Below are positions 1 to 7,979 of a stretch of 37,929 bases of DNA, piece by piece. Position 1 is the stretch's first letter. Every line of letters starts with the position of its first letter. The stretch is from Ruminococcus sp. (GTDB lineage Bacteria > Bacillota > Clostridia > Oscillospirales > Ruminococcaceae): contig NZ_JAILNU010000019.1 in NCBI RefSeq assembly GCF_024691275.1, forward strand, positions 1 through 37,929, read 5' to 3'. The position numbers were made by a program, and so were the translations under genes. The notes beneath the pieces are model-generated. The model had not been told where the DNA came from, did no database searches, and saw only the letters and a list, made by a program, of their open reading frames with translations.

Positions 1-104
1 GCTTCTTTGGCGGACAAAACGCCGAGCTTTTTTCCTTCAGCGTCGATTACGAGTACTTCTTTGTCTCTTATCTCTTCGTTGATCTGCAGTTCCTGTTTGC
101 TAAT
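1..104 (-). CDS. infC: translation initiation factor IF-3, N-terminal part (gene runs off window)
   Basis: The minus strand encodes a peptide beginning ISKQELQINEEIRDKEVLVI, which matches the start of bacterial IF-3 (the INEEIR...VIDADG motif). IF-3 binds the 30S subunit and controls start-codon selection. The likely start is ATT at 104-102, nine bases after a GGAGG ribosome-binding site (118-114). AUU is the classic infC start, through which IF-3 represses its own synthesis by rejecting non-canonical starts. A TTG at 110-108 is in frame, but only three bases separate it from the GGAGG. Only about 34 codons are inside the window. In Firmicutes infC is normally followed by rpmI and rplT, which would lie outside to the left. 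Confidence 0.9.
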   Translation of the reverse strand, partial: MSKQELQINEEIRDKEVLVIDAEGKKLGVLSAKE

Positions 105-276
105 AGTCAAGCACCTCCAAGCAATATAATTTAAAAACAAAAATGAGTGCAGAAAATATCCGCACTCACCAATACACATTGAATACAGAGCTGTCTTATA
201 CAGCTCAGATGATCCATACATATTGACCGTTTCAGCATAGCCTGACGGTGAGAACGCATAGTTCTGCTTTGTTTAC
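105..276 (-). promoter_or_regulatory. infC leader with attenuator, L20-leader type
   Basis: About 170 bases lie between the predicted transcription start and infC. The leader holds several hairpins: AGAAC/GTTCT at 252-267, GAGCTG/CAGCTC near 192-210, and a terminal TGAGTGC/GCACTCA stem at 144-168 that is followed on the minus strand by two T5 tracts. Such terminator-containing leaders before infC-rpmI-rplT are known in Firmicutes as L20 leaders, where ribosomal protein L20 promotes termination. The terminator is seen directly. The L20 assignment is inferred from position only; covariation was not tested. Confidence 0.6.
131..168 (-). terminator. intrinsic terminator/attenuator upstream of infC
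   Basis: On the minus strand the stem TGAGTGC...GCACTCA is followed by TTTTTGTTTTTA. It sits about 27 bases before the infC ribosome-binding site, so it must act as an attenuator rather than a simple end of transcript. Confidence 0.8.
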
Positions 277-282
277 TCAAAT

Positions 283-311
283 ATTATACACCACTATTTC
301 TACAATGTCAA
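283..311 (-). promoter_or_regulatory. sigma-70-type promoter of the infC leader
   Basis: On the minus strand there is a consensus TTGACA (311-306), a 17-base spacer and a consensus TATAAT (288-283). It lies just downstream of the spoIIR stop and drives the infC leader. Confidence 0.85.
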
Positions 312-334
312 TAGCGTGCGAAGTTTTCGTCGTT

Positions 335-988
335 TTACACAACATCATCACTGAATACGCTCTTAATTTTATCCCATATTGCAAATCTCACCTTGTATTT
401 TTGTGGTTTTCTAAGCATATCCAGCTCTTTCTCGTCGAAATGTTCTTCCTCTGCCGCTTTATCCTCTGCGACATCAGCCTGCACGCCCGACTGTTCTTCG
501 CCAACTTCACAGGCAGCAGGCAGACAAAGCGGCGGATACATCACGCACCACCAGTTATGCCCCAGCGACTTTCCTATTTTTATGCGCAGTGCACGGTATG
601 TCCCCGAAGGCATAGTAATATCGCCGTAAATGCGCTCGTCGAACTTCACGTCGGCAATTTCTGCCGACACCTTGTCCATACAACCGTTCTCACGCAGGAC
701 CTTTTCCGCGATACGTTCGATCTGTCCGAGCTTTTTCACAGCTATCCCCTCAGCTTCGGAAAGACTTTCCGCTTTGCCGAAAATTTCGCTTTCAAGCAGC
801 CTGTCGCGCACCTTCAGCTTCAATCGCTGATCTCTGTCGCTGTCAGAATTTGCAAGTATATGCAGCCGCAGAACGCTCCCACGGAGCTCGTCGAGCTTTT
901 GTCCGTCGCTTATAAAGCTGCTCAGGTTAGAAATAAGTACTGCAAGGAACAATCCTGCTGCCATGATGTACCACGATGGCTTTCTCAT
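335..988 (-). CDS. spoIIR: stage II sporulation protein R
   Basis: Predicted 217-residue secreted signalling protein. In endospore formers SpoIIR is made in the forespore and activates the SpoIIGA protease, which processes pro-sigma-E in the mother cell. One hydrophobic segment (about residues 7-25) acts as signal or anchor. Family motifs are visible: LRLHILANSDSDRDQRLKLK near residues 39-58, F-D-x-R-x-YG, and the block GHNWWCVMYPPLC. A Glu/Asp-rich tail follows. The start at 988 was chosen over an upstream ATG at 1018 because GAGGTG (1000-995) lies six bases before it. It sits alone between infC and the GH9 gene. Its presence indicates a sporulating ancestry, even though many Ruminococcus are not seen to sporulate. 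Confidence 0.93.
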   Translation of the reverse strand: MRKPSWYIMAAGLFLAVLISNLSSFISDGQKLDELRGSVLRLHILANSDSDRDQRLKLKVRDRLLESEIFGKAESLSEAEGIAVKKLGQIERIAEKVLRENGCMDKVSAEIADVKFDERIYGDITMPSGTYRALRIKIGKSLGHNWWCVMYPPLCLPAACEVGEEQSGVQADVAEDKAAEEEHFDEKELDMLRKPQKYKVRFAIWDKIKSVFSDDVV

Positions 989-1045
989 TTGTATCACCTC
1001 AGTGGCTATCATTGACAATTATTTCTGGCTTATTCAGCATAAGAT

Positions 1046-1074
1046 GAAAAAGCTGCACGCATGGTGCAGCTTTT
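1046..1074 (-). terminator. terminator after the GH9 cellulase gene
   Basis: Stem AAAAGCTGCAC/GTGCAGCTTTTT with a five-base loop, 8 bases past the GH9 stop. On the minus strand it ends in a run of five T. Confidence 0.85.
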
Positions 1075-1081
1075 CGTGTAA

Positions 1082-3727
1082 TTACAGAGTTTTTACCTTG
1101 CCAAGAAGGAATTCCTGTATCTTGAGAGAATCTCCTGCTGTAACGCCCTTGATGCTTGTATCAACGTCGGCGTTAGCGGCACCCTGCTCTGTAAGATGGC
1201 TCTTCTCAGATCCGGTGATGCCGTACTTGTTCGGATTAGCAAGTGCCTGCATGATAAGAACTACATCGCTCATATCTACCTTAGTATCACAGTTAGCGTC
1301 GCCTGCCTTAGTTACCTTGACATCAACGCTTACCTTTGTTGTAGTAGATGTTACAGTAGTAGTTGTGGTCTTCTTTGTCGTTGTAGTAGTCTTCTTTGTA
1401 GTAGTTGTGGTTGTGGTCTTTTCCTTTTCAGCAGGAACCGAACCGTCAGGCTCTGTACCGCCTACAAGAACTCCGTCGTCGTATACGCAGATATTGCTAG
1501 TGCGCTTCTCCGGCGGATCGTCAACTGCAAAGAACGCTGTGCTGTCACCGATCTCCAGACCCTTGTAGCTCCAGTCGTTTGTAGGATCCCATACATCGCC
1601 GTAGTACATACCAAGATCGAACTGATACTTCTTTCCTGAGTTAGCTATGATATAGCCGTCCCATGAGATCTCAACGTAGTATGTATCAGGAACCTTGTCA
1701 TACTTAAAAGGACCTGTAAGTGTTCCGTTTGCGCCTTCGCCGTCTTCTGTATATGCCTGATCGTAAAGTTCACGCACTTCACCGAGACCGTCGATGCCCT
1801 TCTTCATTTCGCTTACGTTGAAGAAGTAACGAACAGAAGTCTTCTTTGAAGGGTTGCTCTCACCTGTGAGAACCTTGAAGGATACCTGTGTTGTACCTGA
1901 ACCGTCACCGTTAAGGTTTGGCTTGTCTACACCGACAGCTTCGATCCAGTAACCGCTTCCGCCGCCTTCGCCGTTTACAATGCCGTAAGAGCGCTTTTCA
2001 TCTGTAGGCGGGAAGTTTTCAGTAATAGCCATGTCCGGTGTGCCGTACAGAGCATAGAGACCTGCAGCAGCTGCCGGAAGTGCAGCATTATAGTCGATAG
2101 TTACCTCATTTTCGGTATACTCTCTTGTTTCGTCCTGATGTGCGTCAGCTGTGTCAGGACCGCCTGCGAGAGCGCCCCAGAGGATATGCTTCTGCTCACG
2201 GGGATCTTCTGCCATGATAAGTCCCGAAGCAGCACGGTGGTGAGGATTCTTTACAGAGATATCATTGTAGCCGACGATGTAGCATCTCGGGCCCTCAGCG
2301 CCATTCTTGCCTGCGAGAACAGAATACTGCGCTCTCTCCTTGAACTTTGTATTGTTATCGCCGAGAATGTAGTTCATCTGCTTCTTAGCCCATTCGCTCC
2401 ACTCAGACGGCTTGCCATCGTTCTTGTACTTATCGTAGAGGAGACAGATCATCTGCATAGCTGTGTTGTAACGGCAGCTGCCCCATGTATCAAGGTGTGC
2501 GAAGCCCTGAGGAGTCTCCTTCTTCTGCCATGTCTTCAGGCACTTTCCTACACAGTCATCGTCCCAGAAATCTTTAAAGACATACTTGTTCTTTCCCTGT
2601 GCATCTCTGATCTTCTGAACAAGATCAAGCTCAGGGTACTTCTGATTGATAACAGCCCACATTACGCCTGCACCGCTCCACATATCGTTCCAGCAGTAGC
2701 ACCACCCTGACGGAGCATAGTAATCGAATATCTTTACAGCATAGTCGAATACGCTTGCATCACCTGTTGCAAGGTACATCCATGCAGCAGCCCAGCAGTA
2801 GTCGTCTTCCCACTTGCTTGAGCCGTAGAACTGTACAGGGCCGTCCTTGTTATCGGAAAGCTCCTTTGGATTATCATTTGCGAAATTCCAGAGTGCCTTT
2901 GCATAGTCAAGGCTCTTCTCAGCGTACTCGGGATCTGTGTCCTTGAAGTTGAGGTAGTTGATAGCCAGTGATGCACAGGCAGATACAACGTAGTCTGTCT
3001 GCGGCTTTTCAGCTGTCAGGAAGAATGCAGGACGAGGCATAGTATCTACCTCAGGGCTGTTCCATATCTTATGGTCGATGTTTCCCTCACCTACCTGATA
3101 GCAGTGAGCGATAACAGTGCCGTCCTTGTCGCGGAACGTACACTTCATAAGGTAATCGTTGAAGTGACGGAGAATAGTCTCGATGTGCTTGTCCTGCTTG
3201 AGCTTATCGTAAACATCACGGTACTCATAATAGCCCCAGCCGAGAGTAGCAGCAGTATAGTTTTCAGGCATACCGAATTCAACGTGGTCACCTGCATCGT
3301 GGAAACCGCCCGCAACGTCGATGGTACCGTCGCCGTCAGGATCGAGTATATCCTTGTACTTTGTCATAAATGCAGCAGAAAGGTTAGTACCGCCCTTGCT
3401 CGACTTTTCTGTGATACCGTCCCATTCGATCATCGGGACATGAGCGTCATAGGTGTGGCAGTTTCCTCTCCACGGCAGAAGATTATGTCCCTCTGCATTT
3501 ACCGTATCGCCGCACATATTTGCATCATAGAAATAGAGCGAATACTGCAATGCACGAGCATAGTCGATGTCAAGCCCTGAATCCTTGACGACCTCGCTTA
3601 TGGGTGCGCAGAACTTCTGTTCTGTGTCAGTATCGACAGCCATTACAGGCATAAGTGTCGAACTGAAGGTAGTTGCCGCAGTAACGATGCTTACCATTGC
3701 TGCGACTATTTTTTTGTGATTCATCAT
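1082..3727 (-). CDS. secreted GH9 endoglucanase with CBM3-like module and type I dockerin
   Basis: Predicted 881-residue cellulase. A signal peptide (about 1-30, cut after VMA) is followed by a GH9 catalytic domain (about 50-565). Inverting-enzyme motifs are visible: DAGDH at 144-148 (catalytic Asp pair), the substrate-binding block NPHHRAAS at 494-501, and the proton donor Glu in ENEVTIDYNAA (E541). Next is a beta-rich module (about 590-740, starting SGYWIEAVGVDKPNLNGDG) that resembles CBM3c. A Thr/Lys linker (770-797) and a dockerin (808-881) with two duplicated Ca-binding repeats (GDANCDTKVDMSDV and NADVDTSIKGVTAGDSL) complete it. The dockerin should plug the enzyme into a scaffoldin cohesin. 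A GGGAGG site lies just upstream of two adjacent ATGs, so the start may be one codon later. It follows the GH26 gene by 40 bases and is probably co-transcribed with it. Confidence 0.95.
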   Translation of the reverse strand: MMNHKKIVAAMVSIVTAATTFSSTLMPVMAVDTDTEQKFCAPISEVVKDSGLDIDYARALQYSLYFYDANMCGDTVNAEGHNLLPWRGNCHTYDAHVPMIEWDGITEKSSKGGTNLSAAFMTKYKDILDPDGDGTIDVAGGFHDAGDHVEFGMPENYTAATLGWGYYEYRDVYDKLKQDKHIETILRHFNDYLMKCTFRDKDGTVIAHCYQVGEGNIDHKIWNSPEVDTMPRPAFFLTAEKPQTDYVVSACASLAINYLNFKDTDPEYAEKSLDYAKALWNFANDNPKELSDNKDGPVQFYGSSKWEDDYCWAAAWMYLATGDASVFDYAVKIFDYYAPSGWCYCWNDMWSGAGVMWAVINQKYPELDLVQKIRDAQGKNKYVFKDFWDDDCVGKCLKTWQKKETPQGFAHLDTWGSCRYNTAMQMICLLYDKYKNDGKPSEWSEWAKKQMNYILGDNNTKFKERAQYSVLAGKNGAEGPRCYIVGYNDISVKNPHHRAASGLIMAEDPREQKHILWGALAGGPDTADAHQDETREYTENEVTIDYNAALPAAAAGLYALYGTPDMAITENFPPTDEKRSYGIVNGEGGGSGYWIEAVGVDKPNLNGDGSGTTQVSFKVLTGESNPSKKTSVRYFFNVSEMKKGIDGLGEVRELYDQAYTEDGEGANGTLTGPFKYDKVPDTYYVEISWDGYIIANSGKKYQFDLGMYYGDVWDPTNDWSYKGLEIGDSTAFFAVDDPPEKRTSNICVYDDGVLVGGTEPDGSVPAEKEKTTTTTTTKKTTTTTKKTTTTTVTSTTTKVSVDVKVTKAGDANCDTKVDMSDVVLIMQALANPNKYGITGSEKSHLTEQGAANADVDTSIKGVTAGDSLKIQEFLLGKVKTL

Positions 3728-3767
3728 TCTTTCCTCCCTTTTAAATTATGTGAATCATTTTATGATT

Positions 3768-5732
3768 TTACTGATCCCACTTCGAGATGCCAAGGAGGTG
3801 TTTCTGTATCTCCAGAGCGTCATTTGAAGTAAGACCCTTTGTGCTTATATCAACGTCAGCGTTAAGCTGTCCCTGCACTGTTATGTGACTCTTATCGCTG
3901 CCGTTTATGCCGTATTTGTTTGGATTTGCCATAGCCTGCATAATGATGACAACGTCTGACATATCGACTTTGCCGTCACAGTTAGCATCGCCTTTTCTGT
4001 AGTTCTTTGATACAACAGAGGTAGTGGCAGCAGGCTTGGTGGAAGTTGAAGTTGTAGTTTTAGCAGTAGTTGAGGTAGTCCTGACGGTGGAAGTCGAAGT
4101 GGTGGTCGTCTTAGGTGCAGTAGTCGTTACGACTGTCTGACCGCCGCCGTTTATAGGATATTTTTTCAGGTCGGGAAGCTCATCGAGAGTGATGCAGTAA
4201 TCGCTCTGATATACCTCTATAAGGTTATCGACAGGGTTATTCTGCTCGCTTGTGAGGTAGTTCATATACCACGGGCAGAAATAGAGCCATGCAGCTTTGT
4301 CGTTCACGAGGTTTTCAAGTGAAGGTATGGAGTCGTTCTCGGTCATAGCTACCATTTTCTCGCCGTCGGTGCCCTGTACAAGGCTGTAGAATGTGGACGC
4401 GATAGAGCTGAGGTTAGCAACGCCGTCAGCGCAGTTGTACTTGTCGTAGCCGACGATATCAACTACATCATCGCCCGGATACCAGTCCGCAGCAGCAGGC
4501 GAAGTAGAGCCTGTCCACTCCCAGATGATGTTGTCAAGACCGTACACATTGGTGAGCTGATCGTAGAGCAGACGGTAGAGCTTCTTGCATGGCTCGGCGC
4601 CTTCAGCCCCCCACCAGAACCAAGCTCCCTCAGCCTCATGGAGAGGTCTGAAAAGAACAGGCACATCAGCGTCCTTGAGCTTCTTGAACTCGCCCGCAAT
4701 GAGCTCGATGTCCTTCATTATAACTTCGTTTTCCCATGTGCCCTCCTCAAGAGCCTTGGAAATACTGAATGTAGTGAACTTAGGATTTGCAGACTCCACA
4801 TAGAAAGCTATATCGGAGCTGCCTTTTTCGCACGGCACGTTCCAGTGCCATGAAACAGTTGCGATACCGTGGTACTTGTTTACCCACTCGATAACTCGCT
4901 CAGGTGCATGATCGCGCCATTCCGAAGATGAGTTATAGGCAAGGAAGTCGATACCGCGGATAGCAGGCTGCTTGCCTGTTTTCTCCTTGATGTACTCGAA
5001 CTCCGCCTCGTTGTCCTTAATAAACACGTCCGGACTGTCCCAGAGGTTGTAGTTATGGTCGCCGCAGTACTCCTGCTGACCCGAGATGACATGCTTTCCG
5101 TAAACATCGCAGAGATAGCTGTAAAGTCTCTGTGCCGACTCGGAAGCATTGGGATTTGAAAGCTTTCTTGTCGGGGAAAGATTTGTGAGCTTTTCGGAAG
5201 CAGGCTTCAGCGTGAGGTAATCGAAGAAGGTATAACCCCAGTAAGCCTTGAGCTCAATGGTATTCTTGCCCTTTTTCAGATTGACTACGCCGCCCGATGT
5301 CTCAGCAAATTTGTTTGTGTACGGACAGGTGAGCTCACCCTGATTCACGCCGTTGATGTTGAGATACTGCACCTTCTTGCGCGGATCGCTGGGCTCACAG
5401 TAGCAAATGGTCAGCTCATAGAGTCCTGCCTCGGGAACGTCCACATCGATGCTGAGGGTAGTGCCCTTCTGGTCGAGATAAGCGAAGCCCTTGCCTGAAA
5501 AGCCGCTGAGGTCGGTATCTTCGGGAAAATCTCCCAGCTTCACATCGGAAGCTCCGTTGGCGTGGATCTTTCCGCCGCTGGTCTTGCCGTCCTCAAACTC
5601 GTACTTCAGGACAGTATCAGCAGCCAGAACGCTCTTTGGAGCTTTCAGTGCAGAGGGAAAGCTCATCGCAGTTGCTGCGATGAATGCGGCTGCAACAGTG
5701 CACGCAGACCGCTTCATGTTTTCTTTCTTCAA
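3768..5732 (-). CDS. secreted GH26 beta-mannanase with N-terminal CBM and type I dockerin
   Basis: Predicted 654 residues. A signal peptide (about 1-38, ending VLAA) is followed by a beta-sandwich CBM35-like module (about 41-176, starting LKYEFEDG). The GH26 (beta/alpha)8 domain spans about 190-525. The acid/base is in LFRPLHEAEGAWFWWG (H365, E366) and the nucleophile is probably E465 in AMTENDS. A Thr/Ser linker (533-576) leads to a dockerin (580-654) nearly identical in layout to that of the GH9 neighbour. The expected substrate is beta-mannan or glucomannan, by retaining hydrolysis. The start is a TTG: CCCTCC (GGAGGG on the coding strand, 5744-5739) is six bases before it, while the first ATG is 15 bases further in. 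First gene of a likely GH26-GH9 operon for plant cell-wall breakdown. Confidence 0.94.
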   Translation of the reverse strand: MKKENMKRSACTVAAAFIAATAMSFPSALKAPKSVLAADTVLKYEFEDGKTSGGKIHANGASDVKLGDFPEDTDLSGFSGKGFAYLDQKGTTLSIDVDVPEAGLYELTICYCEPSDPRKKVQYLNINGVNQGELTCPYTNKFAETSGGVVNLKKGKNTIELKAYWGYTFFDYLTLKPASEKLTNLSPTRKLSNPNASESAQRLYSYLCDVYGKHVISGQQEYCGDHNYNLWDSPDVFIKDNEAEFEYIKEKTGKQPAIRGIDFLAYNSSSEWRDHAPERVIEWVNKYHGIATVSWHWNVPCEKGSSDIAFYVESANPKFTTFSISKALEEGTWENEVIMKDIELIAGEFKKLKDADVPVLFRPLHEAEGAWFWWGAEGAEPCKKLYRLLYDQLTNVYGLDNIIWEWTGSTSPAAADWYPGDDVVDIVGYDKYNCADGVANLSSIASTFYSLVQGTDGEKMVAMTENDSIPSLENLVNDKAAWLYFCPWYMNYLTSEQNNPVDNLIEVYQSDYCITLDELPDLKKYPINGGGQTVVTTTAPKTTTTSTSTVRTTSTTAKTTTSTSTKPAATTSVVSKNYRKGDANCDGKVDMSDVVIIMQAMANPNKYGINGSDKSHITVQGQLNADVDISTKGLTSNDALEIQKHLLGISKWDQ

Positions 5733-5766
5733 AGTGATCCCTCCAGATCAAAATATTAAATTGTTT

Positions 5767-5810
5767 TTAAGCTGATGTTTTAAGCGCCTAAACTTAAAGC
5801 ACCAGCTTAA
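5767..5810 (-). promoter_or_regulatory. stem-loop in the GH26 leader
   Basis: TTAAGCTGGTG and CATCAGCTTAA (10 of 11 pairs) enclose a 22-base loop, about 35-80 bases before the GH26 start on the minus strand. It may be a 5'-UTR structure or an operator; function unknown. Confidence 0.45.
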
Positions 5811-5840
5811 CGAATATGTACAAATTTATGATATCACATT

Positions 5841-5870
5841 TTTCCTGAAATTGCAAGTGATTTCAGGAAA
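5841..5870. repeat. perfect 11-bp inverted repeat in the GH26 upstream region
   Basis: TTTCCTGAAAT and ATTTCAGGAAA flank an 8-base spacer. Neither strand has a T tract after the stem, so it is more likely an operator or mRNA structure than a terminator. It lies between the LRR-gene terminator and the GH26 leader stem-loop. Confidence 0.5.
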
Positions 5871-5889
5871 CATTACTATTTTTGATACA

Positions 5890-5939
5890 ATTAAAAAAAT
5901 ACCGCAACATCTGGTAAGTTCATTATACTAAAATTGCGG
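5890..5939 (-). terminator. probable terminator of the LRR-protein gene
   Basis: On the minus strand CCGCAA and TTGCGG pair across a 26-base loop and are followed by TATTTTTTT. The stem is short and the loop long, so confidence is moderate. Confidence 0.5.
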
Positions 5940-5940
5940 A

Positions 5941-6828
5941 TCATCTCCTGCACTTCCTAAAAGCAAGCCTTATGACTGCCGCGAGCAATATTCCGAACAC
6001 TGCCATTCCGAGCTTGCCCAGCCATTTGTTCTCCTCAGACACTTCTTTTATTTCCCCGATTATGCTGAACACCTCCTCGGCAGGTTCTTTTTCCGCGAAT
6101 AACAATCCGTTTTCCTCCGCGTACTGTTCGGCGGCTGACTCAGGAGTTCCGTATATACGCATATTTGTCTGCTTCTGCATCATGTTGCCGTCACAGGTGT
6201 AGCCGATCGCCTGTCTTCCAAATGATGTGCAGCTCTGCGGCAGTGATATGCTGCTCAGTCTGCTGCACATATAGAACGCCCTCTCTCCCACAGCTGTAAG
6301 GCTGTCTCCGACCGTGATATCGCTGAGCGATGTGCAGCCCGCAAAGCAGAACTTGTCAATAACTTCCAGCTTATACGGCAGTGTGACCTCCGTCAGCGAA
6401 GTGCAGGCTCGAAAACATGAATCGGGCAGGACAGTCAGCGTTTCGGGTATCGTTACCGCCGTCATTCCCGCACATCCGCAAAAACAGCCCATGCCTATCT
6501 CTTCAAGATCGGGCGGCAGCGTCACCTCCTCCAGCGAATAACAGGCATAAAAGCTGTGATGTCCTATTTTCAGTACTGTATCGGGAATACTTATATGTCT
6601 CAGCGAATGGCAGTTGTAAAAAGCATTGTCCCTTATCTCTGTAACAGGACAGCTCTCTATGAATTCGGGTATCTCTATGCACTCGGGAGCTCCCCTATAG
6701 CCTGTTACGGTAACTTCTCCGTCAATGACGGTATATTCATAGCCGTCTTTCTCAGCGCCGTAAGCGCTTAAAGCTCCTGAACTGCAAAACAGGAGCATGG
6801 CAGTTATTATGATATTGATCTTTTTCAT
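5941..6828 (-). CDS. secreted, membrane-anchored leucine-rich-repeat (BspA/LRR_5-type) protein
   Basis: Predicted 295 residues. A signal peptide (about 1-24, ending SAYGA) is followed by about six BspA-type repeats (about 45-215) of the pattern I-x-x-x-A/C-F-x-x-C-x-S-L-x-x-I-x-I-P. Each repeat has a conserved Cys before the Ser-Leu. A hydrophobic C-terminal helix (about 270-288) followed by RKCRR suggests a membrane anchor with an outward-facing repeat domain. Such proteins in gut Clostridia are usually surface ligands or matrix components; no specific partner can be read from the sequence. GAGGAGG lies upstream of the ATG. It is monocistronic, between the GH26 regulatory region and the LPQTG-protein terminator. 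Confidence 0.85.
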   Translation of the reverse strand: MKKINIIITAMLLFCSSGALSAYGAEKDGYEYTVIDGEVTVTGYRGAPECIEIPEFIESCPVTEIRDNAFYNCHSLRHISIPDTVLKIGHHSFYACYSLEEVTLPPDLEEIGMGCFCGCAGMTAVTIPETLTVLPDSCFRACTSLTEVTLPYKLEVIDKFCFAGCTSLSDITVGDSLTAVGERAFYMCSRLSSISLPQSCTSFGRQAIGYTCDGNMMQKQTNMRIYGTPESAAEQYAEENGLLFAEKEPAEEVFSIIGEIKEVSEENKWLGKLGMAVFGILLAAVIRLAFRKCRR

Positions 6829-7019
6829 GGCAGCGCCTCCTCTACGTCAAGTATAACAGCTGCCAGAAAATGTTAAAAGTACTTTTTTAATGCTTTTCCC
6901 GCTCATTTTTGCGTTTACACGGTTCAGTCCGAGCCTTTTCCGCGCTTATCGGGTGCGTTTTTTACAACTATCAGCAGAAAAACGGAGTATTATTTCCGCG
7001 GATAACCTCACACAATAGC

Positions 7020-7053
7020 AAAAGCTGTCGGCGTTTTCACACCGACAGCTTTT
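7020..7053 (-). terminator. terminator after the LPQTG-protein gene
   Basis: A perfect 12-bp stem AAAAGCTGTCGG/CCGACAGCTTTT with a ten-base loop, 30 bases past the stop at 7083. It has a T4 tract on either strand, so it may work in both directions. Confidence 0.75.
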
Positions 7054-7082
7054 ATGACCAGTCATTTCAACTGCGAAAGATC

Positions 7083-7829
7083 TTATTGATCGTCTTTTGT
7101 GTTCTTCAGCACGATCCCTATTATTACAAGAAGTACTCCGCATACGGTCAGAGGCAGCACAGGCCACCAAAGCTGTCCTGTCTGCGGAAGGTCTTCCCTT
7201 GACGTCGTCAGTGGTGTTGCTGTTGAAACTAAAGGCGGCGCAGTCGAAGAAGAAGGAGTAGGATTGGTCGTTTTTGCTATACCGCCGCCTGTGTCGGAAG
7301 TCACATCATCAGCGGCAGTGGTTGTTGTGGTCACGGAAACGGAAGTTGTAGTTTTTGCCGTTCTCGTGACCTCGCCCCAATCAGATATCTTATTGTGGCG
7401 GTTTCGGATCAGGAACTGCTTCTCATTGTACTCTACCCTCACTTCATAATTCACAGGTATAACTCGTTCGGCAACTCTCCACTGATATGCCACATCAAGC
7501 GAATACCAGCGATGCTCCCAGTTATTATCCTCGTTGAGAGTGACTGTATCAAATAATTCACCGTTCCTGAAAAGGTCAACTGTTACGTATACAGGTCGGG
7601 CTTCATAAAGATCATTTTCATCTACCCATACCTTCCTGACAGTATAACCGCGAGCTCCTTCGCTAAGGGACACAAATTCAGGGAACTGCTTAATAATCTC
7701 CTGTGCGACTTCCGGTCTCATCTGATGCAACTTTGAAACAAGGGATACGATTTCATCTTTTGACGGTGCCTTGAAATTCGTTCTGTTCATGAGATCAAGG
7801 CATTCCTGCTCCATTGGAGTATACTGCAT
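7083..7829 (-). CDS. LPXTG-type protein with one Cna-B-like domain, no signal peptide
   Basis: Predicted 248 residues. Residues 1-58 form a polar, apparently helical N-terminal segment (MEQECLDLMNRTNF...). Residues 61-145 look like a Cna-B/collagen-adhesin B domain (YTVRKVWVDENDLYEARPV, then a VTLNEDNNW turn). A Thr/Ser/Pro stalk (157-212) is followed by LPQTG (214-218), a hydrophobic helix and a short charged tail, the sortase-sorting layout. AAGGAGGGG supports the ATG at 7829. The reading frame is open for 41 more codons upstream, but that extension has no ribosome-binding site and is not hydrophobic. The lack of any export signal is odd for a sortase substrate: either another secretion route is used or the N-terminus has been swapped. 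A good promoter lies upstream. Confidence 0.8.
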   Translation of the reverse strand: MQYTPMEQECLDLMNRTNFKAPSKDEIVSLVSKLHQMRPEVAQEIIKQFPEFVSLSEGARGYTVRKVWVDENDLYEARPVYVTVDLFRNGELFDTVTLNEDNNWEHRWYSLDVAYQWRVAERVIPVNYEVRVEYNEKQFLIRNRHNKISDWGEVTRTAKTTTSVSVTTTTTAADDVTSDTGGGIAKTTNPTPSSSTAPPLVSTATPLTTSREDLPQTGQLWWPVLPLTVCGVLLVIIGIVLKNTKDDQ

Positions 7830-7868
7830 AAAGAACCCCTCCTTTTTTCGACAACAGTATTTACAGTT

Positions 7869-7897
7869 ATTATACCGCAAGGTGCTGGAAAAAGCAA
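7869..7897 (-). promoter_or_regulatory. promoter of the LPQTG-protein gene
   Basis: On the minus strand TTGCTT (7897-7892), a 17-base spacer and TATAAT (7874-7869), about 40 bases before the ATG at 7829. Confidence 0.7.
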
Positions 7898-7935
7898 CCC
7901 CTTTTGACAACTTTTCTACACGTATAACCGCATTT

Positions 7936-7973
7936 GCACCCACGCTGGTCACACTTGCACCCAGCGTGGGTGC
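7936..7973. terminator. strong 13-bp hairpin at the left edge of the rearranged region
   Basis: GCACCCACGCTGG pairs perfectly with CCAGCGTGGGTGC around a 12-base loop and is followed on the plus strand by ATTTTCG. It has the form of a terminator, but no plus-strand gene precedes it. It sits just outside the inverted repeat at 7982-8002, so it may have belonged to a gene lost in the rearrangement. Confidence 0.55.
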
Positions 7974-7979
7974 ATTTTC

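Noticed and set aside
248..1015. 255-codon plus-strand ORF
   Set aside because: It runs through the infC promoter and antisense to spoIIR, which has convincing family motifs.
5915..5925. TATAAT-like box as GH26 promoter
   Set aside because: There is a good -10 on the minus strand but no -35 at the right distance, and it falls in the loop of the LRR-gene terminator.
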